Shown here one piece after another: positions 55,101 to 64,000 of a stretch of DNA of 64,000 nt (positions within the stretch are counted from its first letter, which is position 1; each line of letters starts with the position of its first letter). The translations under genes were made by a program, and so were the position numbers. This DNA is from Ooceraea biroi (taxonomy: Eukaryota; Arthropoda; Insecta; Hymenoptera; Formicidae), in assembly GCF_003672135.1 (NCBI RefSeq), contig NC_039507.1, positions 14,500,278-14,564,277 on the forward strand, given 5' to 3'. The notes beneath the pieces were generated by a model. It made no database searches. It saw only the letters and a program-made list of their open reading frames with translations, and was not told the DNA's origin.

Positions 55101-58100
55101 CCGGGACACCCTGTATTATCAGTACAGTAGCTAAAATTTTTTTAAGTAAGGAACTAACTTGAAAAAAGCAAACATAATAGACACTTATGCAGATTTGATG
55201 CAAACGTGTGTAAAGAAACAAACTTTTTTATTTTCATTGCAATTTTTTTTACCAAGAGGAGCCCAAGCTGGGGAAAGCCGGTGGGCCGGCGGGCCAGTCC
55301 GAGCCTGATATATCATATTACATAACTTAATGATAAATACTCTCGTAAAACAGTAATGAATAGTAGTAATCAGTGTCGAATAGCTATATATTCAACATTG
55401 CATGCTGTGCAAGTTTGAAAGAATAAAATGCTTCTACAGCATGCGAATCAATTTACTTAATTGTTTATGAAAGTGTGTTCCACAATACTTGCAAATATTG
55501 CTTTCGACGATTAAAAGCTGATGATTTTGATGTCAGCCATCGACTACGTTCTGAAAAATCGCAAAAATTGAAAGCTTGTTATTTGTAAAGATTATTGAAA
55601 ATCCATCACAAACGCAAAAGAAATTAGCGAAGTTTTTGCGGAAAATTTCGAAGCAATTGAAAAATGATTGAACAACTGTTTCGAGAGAATTACATGAGAG
55701 AATTGTAAAAGATTCAGAAGTTCGGAAAAGGAGTATCATATGAAAACAGCGTTGCCATCTTAACACGTGTATTTCGGTTAGTTGCCAAACAACGAAAGAA
55801 GGACTTTTGTAAAAAATTGTTACAGGTGACGAAAAATACATTACTTATGACAATACTAAACGTGTATATTCATGAGTAGCATCAACGGCAAAACTGAATA
55901 TCCATACCTAAAAGATACTTCTTCCGTACATTTGGTGGCACATGAAGGATATTGTTTTATGAGCTTCTTTAACCCAGTGAAACGGTTATTGTCGAACGCT
56001 ACAGTTGTCGCTTAAATCATTTGACCAATGAAATCGAACAGAGAAGACCATTTATTGGATAGAAAAGGAAGATCATTTTGCCGCACGACAATGCTAGACC
56101 GCATGTTGCCTTTCATATCCAGCAAATCATTTTTAATCTAGGGCTGCAAAGTTCTCTCACATGCGGCGTATTCATCCGACTTGGCGCTTTGGATTACTTG
56201 TTCCAATCGATGCAACATTTTTTAGCTGGGCAACGCTTTCGAGATGTGGCTGAGATACGAAAATGAATCGATGATTGCCTCCAAATGTCTTATTATGTCA
56301 TGAAGAAATCCCAGATTTATCCAAGAGGTAGCAGAAAATTATTGAAACCGAGAGTTTTAATGATTTTCTTTTGTTCTGACTAATTCCTATTGCATATTAT
56401 GCAACGAAAGTGAAAGCGTGCGAAAGAAAACTAAAACATTTGCACACACCTGACAGTTATTTGATATTTAATATGTATTGAGAAATTTTGTTATTATATA
56501 CCTTGAAAGTTGCGATTTCTTGAAGCGGAAGTAAAAAAAATTTCTGCATGCGTGATACAATTTGGAACACAGGAAACCATGCCACATAATCTGTTTCTCG
56601 CGATAGATAGCTCATAAGATTCATAAATATAGATAAACTAAGTTGTTTTGTCATTAGGAAATGATATGCGTCATCGATGAGTTGAGCACGATTGAGAACG
56701 TGTATTTTCGTATATTCTTCCGACTTTAAGTAACTTGTAATTTTTAACCAATTTGTTGGATCATAATTGACACGATAATATCCTGTTAGTCAATAAACAA
56801 ATTTTATCGTTTATTTGATTTCTTTTATCGAATTTACTAAGAAATATTTTACGTTTTTGTGTATTCAAAGCATATAAAGAATATATATTATAAATTACAT
56901 ATTACATATTATAGATTACATAAAACAAGAATCAAAGTAGATTATTAATTATAAAATAATGTTACATAGTGAATATCTAATTATATATTTTGAAAGAATG
57001 AAGAAACAAGAGAACTTATACCAGGAATATCAGAAATTGCGATATCAAAAATTCTGCAAATAAATATCAAAAATATAAAATAAAATCTATTTACAAGACT
57101 ATATTTTTGAGAAAATCAGCTTTAGACTGAGTATATCTATATTTGACTAATGATAAAACCTTATAAGCTCAATCGATTTTGCTATAATACATTTGTACTT
57201 GCAAACAATGACTTGATATTGTAAAATTTTTTATTTGCGAGTTGTCCAATATGTAACGCGCGAGCACGTGTAATTTAGATGTTTGTTAACATATATTAGA
57301 CTATTTCACATGGAATAAAAACTTTAACAATAGAGTTTATTGACCGATAGATAATGATAACGTTTTCAGGAATTTATTATATTAATAATTTTTTTCTTTT
57401 AATTAAAGTAAAATGAGGCTTTTAGATGCTAAATAGCAATTTATAATATTATTTAACGAGATAATTTCATTATTGGAATATTTGTGTTACTTTAATTCAT
57501 ATATATGACATTGTTTACAAATATGAAAACAAGTTGTATATTATAGCAAGATTCGTTGTTATTTCTAATCATTATTCAATTACACATATATTCGACGTAT
57601 CTTAAACCGATTTTCTTGAAATAAAGCCCTGTTGAAAATATTTTACATTTTCGATTTATATTTGTATGGGTACACATTGCGACATCTTTATTAAATTGAT
57701 TACATATCAAATGATATGTTAATGTTATCAAATGCACGATCCCAAGTGAGATAGACTGTATCTTTATATGCGAGTATACGCGATGTAAGTACCTGGAATT
57801 ATCATAATTCAATAACGCGTGAAGCGTTCTAGCTTCTAATAAGCTCAAATTGCGAATAACATAGGAAAGTTACTCAAAGTAATAAGTTTATATCGCCAGG
57901 ATAATTAGAAATAAAGACTTTCTTTCCAGTCGACCAGTCTGACAAAATTTATTTGTTACTTAGATACACAACGTTTCGATTAAGTTTTTTGGTCCTTCTC
58001 AAGTGTAAAATAGAAAAGTATTTTCACTTTTGGTTTATATGAAAAATTTTATGATGAAAAATGATATGATGTAAAGTACAAAATAAAAAAATTTAGCGTT

Positions 58101-61100
58101 AGAAAACTTTTGTCATAGTCGACGTTATATCCATTAATGCGATGTTTTTTTTTATAATTTTCCGAAAGTTTTTAATTATGTAGAAATTATTTAATTATTA
58201 TAGAAATAGTAAATTATATAGTAAATAGTAAACTTTATAACGTACTGGAAGAATAACAAGCGATGATTCTGGCCTATGTTCTTGAGCTAATTGTAAGACA
58301 AATAGCGATCAAATGGGATTGCTTTTTTTGTTTCTCATGTATTACCTAAATTGAAATATACAGAGATTTTACTAACTGGGTTGGATTATAGTTCTTTTCT
58401 AAATCAAGAAAAAAGTGATAGAGAAAACTCTTCTTCCTGTTTAGTAGAATTTTTCATTACATGATTATACTTTTTTGAATAACGAACCGATGCAAATGCA
58501 ATTTGTTTTTAAATGTATCATATGAGTTTTTTTTAGTGTAAACCGATTCTTTTTATAATATTATTCTGCGTATAAAAATATATGTATAAAATAAGAAGAT
58601 CAAATATTTTTCCAGATAGTACACCTTTTACATTGTATGTCATAAAATTACTTTATCTATTACAAAATTATTATACATTAACAGTCAAAGATAGTAATAT
58701 AATAAACGGCCACTTTATTTGCAACAACCTAATATATTCACATGTGCACAAAGGCATAATAGAATTAGATATTGAACTTACCAGTTTGTTGTAAATTGAC
58801 TATGATCCAATCATTCGAATTAATTATAAGGTCTACATTTTCATGTACTGGTGTTAGCCAATACTTAGGTACAGTATTTGAGAAATCAAGATTTGTTTGC
58901 GTAGTGAATGTTACTGGTATCCACCATTTCTTATCATCTCCATTATTATCATCTCCATTATTATTATCTCCGTTATTATCATCTTCGTCGTTTAGGGCGT
59001 GTAGGCGAAAATGTTCCTGCGATACTCTTGTTTCGTTAGTTTTATAATTTCGTGTTACGAGTACTGTAGGATAATCGTTTTGTTTTATCCAGGTATCCAT
59101 CACTTCTTTTATTTTATAATCTTTGTGTAGAATATCTGATTCATTTAAAGCAATTTGCATAGCTGTCCATAAATCATTGGCGGTAACTGTGCTAAACTGG
59201 CTAAATTGATAAAATAACAAATAACATCATGGCACAAACAATTACATTAGATTGTGATACATTAAATATAGAAAATATTGAAGTAAAACATAAATTGTTT
59301 TCGAATTAAATATAAGTTGTTGAATTAAAACATAAATTTATTCAATTTGTTAATTGAAAATAATGCCGTGAGATAATTCTGTGCAAAAAAAAATCAATTT
59401 CAACTTTTTTCTATGCTTTCTGGTTACTTTTTAAACAATTTTATATATAAGTAATTCCGTTCTTTTAGAATTGTTTAACTATTTGAGCAAAAAGCTAGAT
59501 GATTTTAAAACAAAGAAATTTGAGTTTACATTTAAATATCAATATAATAAATGGACGTTTAGTAAACGTTCTTTTTATTATACGTTATATAAAGATCAAT
59601 AACTTGAAATTATGCGGTAATCGACTGCATGCAACCAATTTCAGCTTGTGTTATCCTCTCAACACGTCTTTTCTATTTCTTTGCTATTTGCGATAGGAAT
59701 TTTTTTTATTAAAAATACGACTGTGATACGACATTTCATACAATTCTTGCCCTCCCGCTCTCTCGCTCTCACTCTCTATCGTCATCGACGTGATGCAACG
59801 TCGATGACGATAGAGAGTGAGAGCGAGAGAGCGGGAGGGCAAGAATTGTATGAAATGTCGTATCACAGTCGTATTTTTAATAAAAAAAATTCCTATCGCA
59901 AATAGCAAAGAAATAGAAAAGACGTGTTGAGAGGATAACACAAGCTGAAATTGGTTGCATGCAGTCGATTACCGCATAATTTCAAATTATTGATCTTTAT
60001 ATAACGTATAATAAAAAAAACGTTTACTAAACGTTTATTAAACGTATAATAAACGTATAATAATCGTATAATAAATGTTTAAACGTTTAAACGTTTACCC
60101 ACAAGTAAACGTTTTTCTGGAAATAAGTATAAACGTTTAACGTTTACACGTATATTCGAAAAACAAAATAAAATCAGAGCCCTAATATAAATGTTTTGTA
60201 TGGTAATTTATAGTTTGACTTATACATGTGATAATTTAGGATTTTCACCAATATAAAATAATTAAATTATAATAAACAAGAAGCACTTTTTAAATACAAT
60301 TTGTACATGCATAGTTATAATTGTTAAAGATCAACATTGCAACTCAACGTATTAGTCACACACAAATCTATGGAAACAAATTTTAAAAAGTATCTACTGT
60401 AAATATTACTGACAAAACATCAGCAGAAGTCTAACAAAAATCTAACAGAATGTGATTAGAGGATAGAAGATAACAGACTAATGACAATAATCGAGCAGAA
60501 TTTATCGTTTAGATCGAATACACAGTAGATTTTGCTCGGTTTCTACTGCCAATCTGTAATCAAATTATTCCAACAAGCTTTGCCGGCAGAACACAATTTT
60601 CGGACAATGTGGATACAGATGATAGTAGACTTGTCATTATTGTCGGTGTCCATATTTTAAATTCAGAATATTGCGTCTTTGCTGCCAATCTGTTGGCATA
60701 TTATTAGTATTTTGTTTACTGGGAATGTGACTATAGAATTAGTTTTTTAAATGTTATATGCACTAAACTTTCTAATAATAAAACGAAAAAAATTATGATC
60801 ATATTTATGATATTTATGAGTTAGACTGTATAATATGCTGTACTTACTGTTTATTTAGATACATGATGATACCTTTTTGGAAAACCTTTTCCGTAAGTAG
60901 ATGTTGCAACATACGTAATATGACACAAGCTACAATTCATATCATAAAATAATAATTATTACAAAATAAAATTATTTTAGTATTTTTTTATTTTTATAAT
61001 AAAATTAATTTTATTATGTTGATATTAAATTAATATAATAAATAAGTTATTATAAATTCATTTTAAGTTTTATATATTTTCTATCGTTAGAATAAAACAT

Positions 61101-63482
61101 TTTGTAACACATGATAGTTATTGTACATATATAGTAGTTATAGAATTGTAATTGTATGAATGCGCATAAAACCTTTGCTAAAACTGTAGAATTAGATAAA
61201 TAAATATTAAATTTAGGCTGTCCAATTGCATATACATATACATTGCATATACAATGTATGAATGACAGCTTTGAATTATTACGCACACAGTACTGTACTG
61301 TATTATCAATACGCGCACACACAAAAAAGATCAGTCATAATAACAATCTTTTATCTCTTTTTTGAATGTTTTGGATAACGGCGGAAGTATAACCGTACGT
61401 ATTTCATGTATTCAAAATATGTACTTTTCCAGTATGGAATATAATGAATATACAGGGTGTTTCCTAAGTAAGTAGACAAACTCAAGGAGGATATTCCTTG
61501 GCTTATTTTAAGAAGAAAAGGTCATATAAACATATGTCCTAAACTGCTTTGTTTTCCAAAAAAAGTACATCACTGTTTTCGTTCACTTTTCGGATAGCGT
61601 GCTTTTGCAGTACGAGTCAACAGCGGTGGGAATGGAGTGGGGATGGTCTCGCGGCGGCCGCGCGGCACAGTCTGAAACGAGTGTTCACTTGCGGCGCCGC
61701 GAGACCATCCCCACTCCATTCCCACCGCTGTTGACTCGTACTGCAAAAGCACGCTATCCGAAAAGTGAACGAAAACAGTGATGTACTTTTTTTGGAAAAC
61801 AAAGCAGTTCAGGACATATGTTTATATGACCTTTTCTTCTTAAAATAAGCCAAGGAATATCCTCCTTAAGTTTGTCTACTTACTTAGGAAACACCCTGTA
61901 TAATAAATATTATACTGTATATATATTAGGAGTGTGATTTAGTTTTGAGGGTTTTGCAACAGATGGCTGTAATGTCAGTTTGTTCCAATAGCTGTTTCCG
62001 ATACCTGTTGTTTCTTACAGTGTTGACATTATCCATGACATTTAGTAGTATTATAGCAATAGATGCAATAACAGTCGTGTTTATATCATAGTAAAAATGG
62101 AACTTCCGAAAGAGCATTTTCGACATGCGTTGCTTTTATTTTTTAATCAAAAGAAAACTGCGGCTGACGGTTATAGAATTCTTGTGGAAACTTGTGGTGA
62201 TTCTGCCCCATCAATTAAGACGTGTGAATACTGGTTTAGACGCTTTAAAAGTGGTGATACTGATGTGAAGGACAAAGAACGCTCGGGACAACCAAGAAAG
62301 CTTGAAAATGCAGATTTGTAAGCATTATTGCACGAAAATCCAACAGAATCCACTTCAGAACTTGCCAGAGCATTAAATGTTGATCGTACAACAGTTACCA
62401 AACATTTACATGAAATGGGAAAAATTCAGAAAGAAGGGAAATGGGTTCGACATGAATTATCGGAAAGTGCCATTGCGAACCGGTTGAACATTTGCATTTC
62501 GTTGATCGCCAGGCAAAAAAAGAAGAGTCTTTTTGTCTCGGATTGTTACTGGGGATGAAAAGTGGATCTATTTTGATAATCCGAAACGCAGAAAATCATG
62601 GTGGATCCAGGCGAACCATCAACATCCACTCCGAGACGCAATATTCACGGTTGAAAAGTAATGCTCTGTATTTGGTGGGATAGTGTACTATGAGCTGTTA
62701 AATCCGCATGAGACTGTCACGGCTGATCGTTATCGACACCAATTGTACAAGTTGAAGCAAGCATTGGACGAAAAACGACCACCAATTGCGAGTAAACGAC
62801 GGAAAGTGATTCTTCTTCGTGACAACGCTCGACCTCACGTTGCGTTATCAGTGAAAGAAACACTATTAGAGCTCGAATGGGAAGTCTTACCGCACCCCGC
62901 GTATTCTCCGGACATTGCTCCATGCGATTATTATTTGTTCCGGTCGATGCAACACGCTTTAGAGGATACACACTTTGATAATTTGGAAGAAGTGCGAAAA
63001 TTCGTCGACGAATGGATGAACTGAAAAGAAGAGTGATTTTATCGTGGTGGAATCCATCTCTTGCCAGAAAGATGGGAAAAAGTTATAGAAAACGAAGGAA
63101 AATATTTTGATCAAGGTATTCATTCATTATCATATTTAAATACATGCGTTTTTGAGCAAAAAAACCCTCAAAACTAAATCACACCCCTAATAAATAAATT
63201 CTATAATCACTAGATTTCTATTTCTGTTGGTGCTAGAGTCCCTTGTTATTTATATTTCACATTCGCATACATTGCATACAATAATTTAAGAAGAATTTTA
63301 TTTGATTATTTTAAACAAACTTTACCTTTGTCATAAACAACAGCAGATCTAATATCATCTAGTTCAAAGTAATGGTTAACGTCGAATGTAATAGGATACA
63401 GTATATCACCAATATCGTAACGGAGAAATTTATGTAACTGTTTAACTACCATCAAATCCGTCATTCGCCAATCTTTGAACAT
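49118..63482 (-). CDS. M1-family aminopeptidase, 3' part (5' end beyond the window)
   Basis: Eight exons read in phase to 567 residues: 63482-63326, 60929-60848, 59200-58782, 56782-56502, 53980-53790, 52633-52337, 52237-52168 and 49324-49118. They cover the end of the peptidase domain (MFKDWRMTDLMVVKQLHKFL, then ACVILRMLQHLLTEKVFQKG) and the ERAP1-like C-terminal helical domain (TGYYRVNYDP, LNRAQLIDDAYHFL, LLPWWEEWTYGNGLM, LKNVGYKENPNEP, RLNALQRACIVGNREC). The HExxH zinc site and N-terminal signal or anchor must lie to the right of the window. In insects such enzymes are membrane or secreted exopeptidases, often of gut. The third exon has an Asp/Asn/Gly low-complexity insert. At least six transposons sit in its introns. 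All exon phases close, so the gene looks functional. Confidence 0.9.
49718..49855. repeat. MITE with GGCCCCGTTCAGCAGACTC ends
   Basis: Left GGCCCCGTTCAGCAGACTCAAC; right complement GTTGAGTCTGCTGAATGCGGCC (given as its motif parts GTTGAGTCTGCTG, AATGCGGCC). Related arm at 30545-30600. Confidence 0.8.
49876..50041. repeat. 166-bp near-perfect palindrome (AGGCCCGCTTCTACCA ends)
   Basis: Arms of about 80 bases with GTCGTTTAACTTTAACCG and CTAACTACCTGCCTTA meet at AAATTTTT. One arm fragment occurs at 14605-14655. Confidence 0.92.
50420..51066 (+). pseudogene. Very decayed mariner transposase relic
   Basis: Pieces such as QRLEKFQKKDKWVLHLRYA, then VTLLHDNIWPYS, FPHTVYSSHTALSEDVSFRSLRHYIA match in order the helix-turn-helix linker, the second catalytic Asp block and the PYSPDLAPSDYHLF block of a mariner transposase, with the third acid region altered. 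Multiple stops. It lies in the last aminopeptidase intron. Confidence 0.6.
51429..52066. mobile_element. 638-bp fold-back element with nested inverted repeats
   Basis: Starts TACAGGGTGTCTGGTGATCA after TA and ends with the complement before TA. The outer arms of about 150 bases carry GTCGAAAAGTCCTGTACCAT and AATAACCGAGTTATTAACGA. Inside the left half, a second hairpin (GGCTCGTGCAGC with complement GCTGCACGAGCC) surrounds GCGGTGGGAATAGAGTAGGA, a block shared with the 61451 element. Confidence 0.9.
52678..52910. repeat. One-ended degraded element (TACAGGATGATCC start)
   Basis: TATACAGGATGATCCATTATACT resembles the TACAGGGTGTCC termini of the other elements (motif: TACAGGATGATCC). No matching right end was found. 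The tandem repeat at 52911 starts within its far side. Confidence 0.4.
52911..53190. repeat. Tandem repeat, ~135-bp unit, about 2.1 copies
   Basis: The unit begins GAAAGCTCGCACTGTTCGTT and includes TCTATTATTATGCTTATCT and TCTGTGTGGAGAC; copies start at about 52911, 53044 and 53181. A GA microsatellite follows at 53277-53298. Confidence 0.75.
54351..55115 (+). mobile_element. Second internally deleted DD41D copy (765 bp)
   Basis: Complete termini; the left flank is TA, the right flank TT. The transposase frame (54518) reads to PNRRVPD and then shifts; the rest (DLKQRITNSVTEM to FEMRH) resumes in another frame at about 54786. Over 260 residues are missing, with a different breakpoint from the 23428 copy, so the two deletions are independent. 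Located in an aminopeptidase intron. Confidence 0.92.
55440..56345 (+). pseudogene. Decayed mariner transposase relic
   Basis: In scattered frames: AKEISEVFAENFEAIEK, HEGYCFMSFFNPVKRLLS, then SHAAYSSDLAPSDYHLFRSMQ-type residues and HFLAGQRFRDVAEIRK. The order fits a mariner transposase; several stops. Its 5' portion is homologous to the sequence at 63,690-63,920. Confidence 0.7.
57900..58060 (-). other. Possible retroelement end (CGAAACGTTG block)
   Basis: The complement reads GAAGGACCAAAAAACTTAATCGAAACGTTG in spirit (motifs: GAAGGACCAAAAAAC, TCGAAACGTTG), which is typical of Penelope-like or other repeat termini in insects. No coding part seen. Confidence 0.25.
58930..58990 (-). repeat. In-exon microsatellite of the aminopeptidase
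   Basis: ATCTCCATTATT-type 12-mers repeated about four times encode the Asp/Asn/Gly run NDEDDNNGDNNNGDDNNGDD (20 residues) in the aminopeptidase. The frame is kept. Confidence 0.7.
59554..60034. repeat. 481-bp near-perfect palindrome
   Basis: Symmetric about 59793 (CATCGACG-TGATGCAA-CGTCGATG). The arms carry GCTCTCTCGCTCTCACTCTC, TAAAAATACGACTGTGATAC and TTATACGTTATATAAAG. Identical 85-codon frames on both strands follow from the symmetry. No transposon terminus of the TACAGGG type; the ends fade into AAACGTTT repeats. Confidence 0.92.
60008..60155. repeat. AAACGTTTA-rich degenerate repeat
   Basis: TAAACGTTTA, AAACGTATAATA and their variants are repeated about ten times directly beside the palindrome; one unit also marks the outer edge of its left arm. 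Confidence 0.7.
61451..61900. mobile_element. 450-bp fold-back element
   Basis: Starts TACAGGGTGTTTCCTAAGTA after TA and ends with the complement before TA. Two differences were counted over about 205 bases of arm; the 35-base centre contains GAGTGTTCACTTGCGGCG. Contains GCGGTGGGAATGGAGTGGGG near the centre of each arm, shared with 51429-52066. Reciprocal 60-codon frames are artefacts. Confidence 0.94.
61926..63190 (+). mobile_element. Near-complete mariner (DD34D) element, 1265 bp
   Basis: Ends TTAGGAGTGTGATTTAGTTT and complement of TTAGGGGTGTGATTTAGTTT, each beside TA. The transposase starts at ATG 62097 (MELPKEHFRHALLLFFNQKK, WFRRFKSGDTDVKDKERSGQP) and contains VTGDEKWIYFDN, LLRDNARPHVA and HPAYSPDIAPCDYYLF with 34 residues between the last two acids. 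It is broken by a TAA at about 62319, a frameshift near 62515-62540 in an A-run, a TAA near 62658 and a TGA near 63022. It lies in an aminopeptidase intron. Non-autonomous but with intact ends. Confidence 0.92.
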
Positions 63483-63639
63483 CTTGAAATAAAAGTGGTT
63501 TGATATGATTAAATAAATACTGCATTGGGAAAAAGACTAGTATGTTTTTTCTTTTTTTGTAGATATATTTACTCTTTTGTTAATGATTTTTAAAAAAGCT
63601 TTGCTGCTTTAACTTTTTTTAAATAATAGTATTAATAAA

Positions 63640-64000
63640 GCGCTGTTAGATAAGTATAAGTATGTGAATCAATTTTCTCTGTAAAAATGTTGTGTCCTAC
63701 AATATTTGCAAATATTGGTTTCGATTTCAAGCTTAAAACGGTTTAAAGCTTAATAGTTACTATGATGATTTTGATCGCGCAATGATTTTGATTAGTGCCG
63801 ATCGCGCTCTGGGATACCGCAAAACTCAAAAATCAATTATTTGCAAACATTATTGATGGAAAATCCATTACAAATGCAAGAGGAATTCGTGAAGTTAAGA
63901 TGTTGATGATCGAGCAAGAGTTTCGAGAAGATTCCTTTTTATGTTCTTTTAATGTAATAATTTAGGAATATGAAATTATTTTAATTTTAAGAAATATAAA
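63640..64000 (+). pseudogene. Mariner relic, 5' part, running to the window edge
   Basis: CCTACAATATTTGCAAATAT, TGATGATTTTGATC and ATTATTGATGGAAAATCCAT correspond to 55,470-55,620. Stops in every frame. Confidence 0.5.

Noticed and set aside
57576..57848. 90-codon frame (-) in an aminopeptidase intron
   Set aside because: Not in phase with flanking exons, no family similarity; the exons on either side join in frame without it.
59648..59941. Two 85-codon frames nearly identical in protein
   Set aside because: Artefact of the 59554-60034 palindrome.
61549..61802. Mirror-image 60-codon frames
   Set aside because: Same reason, in the 61451-61900 palindrome.

Overview
This window is nuclear DNA from an insect. 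AT-rich spacers separate intron-containing genes with clear GT/AG splice sites, and the proteins are typical of animals. The abundance and type of the transposons (Tc1/mariner relatives, TA-flanked fold-back elements, short palindromic MITEs) and the look of the proteins suggest Hymenoptera, perhaps an ant; that placement is an inference I could not test. Exon positions below were worked out by hand from reading frames, splice sites and remembered family features, without alignment software.

Layout of host genes. 1.0-1.2 kb (-): G-protein gamma-1. 5.3-7.9 kb (+): CTNNBL1, nine exons. 11.3-12.3 kb (-): a decayed piece of a USP8-like gene. 13.0-14.0 kb: a THAP zinc-finger coding region whose two halves lie on opposite strands between inverted repeats. 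15.1-16.2 kb (+): a Josephin deubiquitinase. 17.2-19.3 kb (-): CIAO3/NARFL. 19.8-21.5 kb (+) and 22.0-22.4 kb (-): two DNAL4-type dynein light chains, tail to tail. 27.4-29.8 kb (-): TMEM185. 32.8-33.7 kb (+): COX5B. 36.5-38.6 kb (-): URI1, head to head with GPANK1 at 39.3-40.5 kb (+). 42.0-47.9 kb (-): DXO/Rai1, whose last intron carries a large transposon. 49.1 kb to beyond the right edge (-): the 3' part of an M1 aminopeptidase, with introns full of transposons. The genes are unrelated housekeeping functions (splicing, Fe-S assembly, RNA quality control, respiration, signalling, deubiquitination), not a pathway cluster.

Mobile DNA dominates the rest. A DD41D-type Tc1/mariner element with an intact transposase (8.0-9.6 kb) has two internally deleted relatives (23.4 and 54.4 kb). 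A 2.8-kb element flanked by TTAA with an intact ~586-residue transposase sits inside DXO (42.3-45.1 kb). A nearly complete classical mariner lies at 61.9-63.2 kb, and four older mariner relics are recognisable. Four fold-back elements (20.3, 46.0, 51.4 and 61.5 kb) share the terminal decamer TACAGGGTGT, or nearly so, with the DD41D element, all next to TA. At least fifteen further hairpin MITEs are present, several nested.

I found no CRISPR array, operon, rRNA or tRNA gene. I see no single new 'system'. The observations most worth following are the shared-terminus fold-back group, the split THAP locus, the apparently lost DXO splice donor and the intact TTAA element.
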